Positions 12,361 to 14,063 of a stretch of DNA of 14,063 bases are shown here, piece by piece. Location of the stretch: NCBI GenBank assembly GCA_036397475.1, contig DASWIV010000142.1, positions 1 through 14,063 on the forward strand, written 5' to 3'. How positions within the stretch are numbered: the first letter of the stretch is position 1; each line of letters begins with the position of its first letter. This stretch comes from DASWIV01 sp036397475. GTDB taxonomy: Bacteria > JAJVIF01 > JAPKYR01. The position numbers and the translations under genes are program-made. The notes below the pieces were generated by a model. It ran no database searches. It had not been told where the DNA came from and worked only from the letters and a program-made list of their open reading frames with translations.

Positions 12361-13155
12361 ATGTTAGCATGCGGAATAGATGTTGGAAGCACCGCGACAA
12401 AAGCGGTAATTATCGACGGCAACCGGGTCGTCCAGGGACGTGGACGGGTTAATTCGGGCGCTAATCTCTCAAGGGCTGCCAGGCACGCTTTTCTGGAAGC
12501 CTGCCGTGAGGCACAGTGCCATGAGTACGACGTCACTTATATCCTCGGAACAGGTTTCGGTCGCAGCAACATTCCATTTTCACATTCGCAAGCCACCGGA
12601 ACGACCTGCCACGCAAGAGGAGCAATTTTTCGATATCCCGAGACCAGGACCATTCTCGATATAGGTGGGCAGGATACTGTAGCCATTCGCATAAACGAGC
12701 ATGGCGAGGTCCTCGATTTCTGCATAAACGACAAGTGCGACGCTGGTAACGGACGGTTCATCGAGTCCGTCGCGGATCTGCTAAATTTGTCGCTTTCCAA
12801 TATTGGTGAATTGTCGCTGAAGGCGGACAAGAAACTCGAGATGGCGAATGTATGTTCAGTTACCGGTGAGGTCGAGATCATCAATTACCTGGAGAAGGGG
12901 CAGGATGTCGAGGACATAATTGCCGGTATCTTCGCCACGGTAGCCGACAGGGCGTCGAGCCTTGTAAGGAGAATCGGAATTGAAGAAGAGGTGACATTGT
13001 CGGGAGGTGTCACCGCCAATCGCGGAATGGTTAAAGCGCTGGAAGAAAAACTGGGAGTACACATAAACTGTGGAGTGGACGGGGTATACATCGGGGCGCA
13101 CGGAGCAGCGCTGATCGCGCTGGAAAAAGCCGAATACACGCCTGGAGGCTGGTAA
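12361..13155 (+). CDS. bcrA: Benzoyl-CoA reductase ATPase subunit A-type protein (BcrA/BadF/HgdC family)
   Basis: A 264-residue ASKHA-fold ATPase. It has the phosphate-1 motif GIDVGSTATKAV (5-16), an intact phosphate-2 motif DIGGQD (100-105) and the adenosine-motif LSGGVTANRGM (213-223). Cys126 in NDKCDAGNGRF and Cys165 in ANVCSVTGE are the two cysteines by which such subunits jointly hold one [4Fe-4S] cluster with the partner ATPase. In this family, ATP hydrolysis drives a conformational change that injects low-potential electrons into the catalytic subunits. The complete motif set makes this the hydrolytically competent subunit. It starts nine bases after bcrB, without a clear ribosome binding site, so translation is probably coupled. 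The order bcrC-bcrB-bcrA-bcrD is that of Thauera. An HgdC-type activator is an alternative, but HgdC normally acts as a homodimer. Confidence 0.85.
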   Translation: MLACGIDVGSTATKAVIIDGNRVVQGRGRVNSGANLSRAARHAFLEACREAQCHEYDVTYILGTGFGRSNIPFSHSQATGTTCHARGAIFRYPETRTILDIGGQDTVAIRINEHGEVLDFCINDKCDAGNGRFIESVADLLNLSLSNIGELSLKADKKLEMANVCSVTGEVEIINYLEKGQDVEDIIAGIFATVADRASSLVRRIGIEEEVTLSGGVTANRGMVKALEEKLGVHINCGVDGVYIGAHGAALIALEKAEYTPGGW

Positions 13156-13161
13156 TAAGAT

Positions 13162-13962
13162 ATGTACACTTGTGGACTTGATATAGGAGCGAGATCGACA
13201 AAAGCGATCGTTCTGGAAGATAGCGAACGTGTCGCCGGACGCGGCAAGGGACTTACGGGATACAAGCCCGCTGAATCCGCTGAACAAGCAATGGAAGAAG
13301 CGCTGAAATCCGCAGGAATCAAAAAAGACAGCCTGCAGGCGATTGCGTCGACTGGTTACGCGAGAAAAGTAATAACCGAAGGAACCCAGTTCACGACGAT
13401 CGGCGCCCACGCCGCGGGGGCATGGAGATCGTTCCCGGGGACAAAGAATGTCCTTGTTGTCTCGGCCCTGACCCACGCCGCCATACGCCTGGATGAAAAT
13501 GGACAGGTACACCAGTTCAGGATGAACGATGAGTGCTCAACAGGTGTTGGAAGATATCTTGAACGTGTGGCGAAAACGCTTGAAATTCCCCTGGATGAGA
13601 TAGGGCAACTGGCGCTTTTCTCAAAGGATCCACAGCCGGTCCCCAGCAATTGTTCGGTCCTTGCCGAGAACGAACTTTTGAATCTCATAAGCAGGGAAGT
13701 AAAGCCTGCGGATATTCTTCGTGGGATATACGACGCTCTTGCCGAGCGGCTCGTAGGACTTCTGAAGCAGGTCTGGGATGAAAACAGCGGAGTTACCCTC
13801 ACAGGTGGGGTAGCGCGAAATCCCGGGATGATCAAAGCGATCGAGGACATAATGGGTGTCAATCTGAATGTGGACCATGACGCCGAATTTGCCGGGGCAA
13901 TCGGTGCCGCGATTCTCGCCGGAAAGACAGAAAAGAAAGAAACCGAAGAAGTCGCGGCTTAA
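13162..13962 (+). CDS. bcrD: Benzoyl-CoA reductase ATPase subunit D-type protein
   Basis: A 266-residue ASKHA-fold protein paralogous to the preceding subunit. Phosphate-1 is GLDIGARSTKAI (5-16), the cluster cysteines are Cys125 (NDECSTGVGR) and Cys164 (SNCSVLAEN), and TGGVARNPGM (214-223) is the adenosine motif. The phosphate-2 region reads VVSALT at 99-104 where the partner has DIGGQD, so both acidic residues are missing; the BcrD branch is the place in this family where that motif is known to drift, from what I recall of Thauera BcrD. The protein should pair with the BcrA-type subunit so that each contributes two Cys to the shared cluster, the pair acting as electron activase. GGAGG inside the end of bcrA lies 13 bases before the ATG, and the gap is six bases. 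The C-terminus is a Lys/Glu-rich tail. Nothing like a ferredoxin follows. Confidence 0.8.
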   Translation: MYTCGLDIGARSTKAIVLEDSERVAGRGKGLTGYKPAESAEQAMEEALKSAGIKKDSLQAIASTGYARKVITEGTQFTTIGAHAAGAWRSFPGTKNVLVVSALTHAAIRLDENGQVHQFRMNDECSTGVGRYLERVAKTLEIPLDEIGQLALFSKDPQPVPSNCSVLAENELLNLISREVKPADILRGIYDALAERLVGLLKQVWDENSGVTLTGGVARNPGMIKAIEDIMGVNLNVDHDAEFAGAIGAAILAGKTEKKETEEVAA

Positions 13963-13999
13963 TTAATTTTAATCCCATCATTGTGATAAAATACCGCCC

Positions 14000-14063
14000 A
14001 TGGATAGAAGGGTGGTCAAGTTTTTCTTCTTTATTTCAGGGCTTGTCTTAGCCTTGCTGATCG
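14000..14063 (+). CDS. Start of a membrane or secreted protein (cut by the window end)
   Basis: The open frame from ATG 14000 reads MDRRVVKFFFFISGLVLALLI and continues past the window. Two Arg and one Lys before a strongly hydrophobic stretch are typical of a signal peptide or first transmembrane helix. No good ribosome binding site is visible. It follows the bcr-type operon after 37 bases on the same strand. It is not a ferredoxin or other obvious electron carrier. Only 21 codons can be seen, so the call is weak. Confidence 0.45.
   Translation, partial: MDRRVVKFFFFISGLVLALLI

Noticed and set aside
12856..13512. Long minus-strand open frame (218 codons) opposite bcrA and bcrD
   Set aside because: It lies antisense to two clearly recognised genes and its translation resembles no family. 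The same applies to the 217-codon frame at 11299-11952 opposite bcrB.
1..14063. CRISPR arrays, tRNA or rRNA genes, and complete insertion sequences
   Set aside because: No regularly spaced repeat array, no cloverleaf-like segment with a CCA end or TTCGA-type arm in the right setting, and no transposase or integrase frame was seen.

Overview
The window looks like chromosomal DNA of a Gram-negative, at least partly anaerobic bacterium with moderate GC content. The diderm envelope is implied by a predicted outer-membrane beta-barrel and a lipoprotein protease. The anaerobic side is implied by the tail of a molybdopterin enzyme and a complete ATP-dependent benzoyl-CoA-reductase-type operon. Nothing fixes the phylum. 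A DUF6029-like barrel and many uncharacterised secreted proteins would fit a member of the FCB-related or candidate phyla (Zixibacteria, Latescibacteria and similar), but this is a guess.

Layout. (1) Positions 3-1896, + strand: the last 45 codons of a probable molybdopterin oxidoreductase, a zinc-dependent alcohol dehydrogenase and an overlapping membrane protein, facing a small convergent membrane protein (1900-2448, - strand). (2) Positions 2449-2903: gene-free stretch with several short symmetric sites, then an orphan CheW-domain protein and a small XRE-type DNA-binding protein. (3) Positions 3664-4182: gene-free stretch holding a long REP-like palindrome, an intrinsic terminator, a 10 bp inverted repeat and a good sigma70 promoter with a palindromic operator candidate. 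(4) Positions 4213-6351: periplasmic TlpA-like thioredoxin and a DUF6029-like outer-membrane barrel. (5) Positions 6460-7442: a tandem pair of ferritin-like/rubrerythrin-like proteins, 63% identical. (6) Positions 7613-9028: a RuvC/YqgF-fold nuclease-like protein behind a hairpin-rich leader, and a secreted LolA-like protein. (7) Positions 9641-9018, - strand: a matrixin-type zinc metalloprotease lipoprotein overlapping the previous gene tail to tail. (8) Positions 9900-13962: four co-directional genes in the order bcrC-bcrB-bcrA-bcrD, behind a consensus promoter. (9) From 14000: start of a membrane or secreted protein cut by the window end.

The most informative unit is the bcrCBAD-type operon. 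Two catalytic subunits with conserved cysteines for [4Fe-4S] binding are followed by two different ASKHA-fold ATPase subunits. In class I benzoyl-CoA reductases the ATPase dimer drives very-low-potential electrons into the catalytic dimer to dearomatise the ring. The second ATPase has lost the DIGGQD phosphate motif that the first one keeps, and no ferredoxin or other aromatic-degradation gene follows in the window, so the substrate stays open. The other notable items are the unusual fourth-helix ligands of the ferritin-like pair, the REP-like palindrome, the mutually exclusive hairpins before the YqgF-like gene, and the TlpA/DUF6029 pairing.
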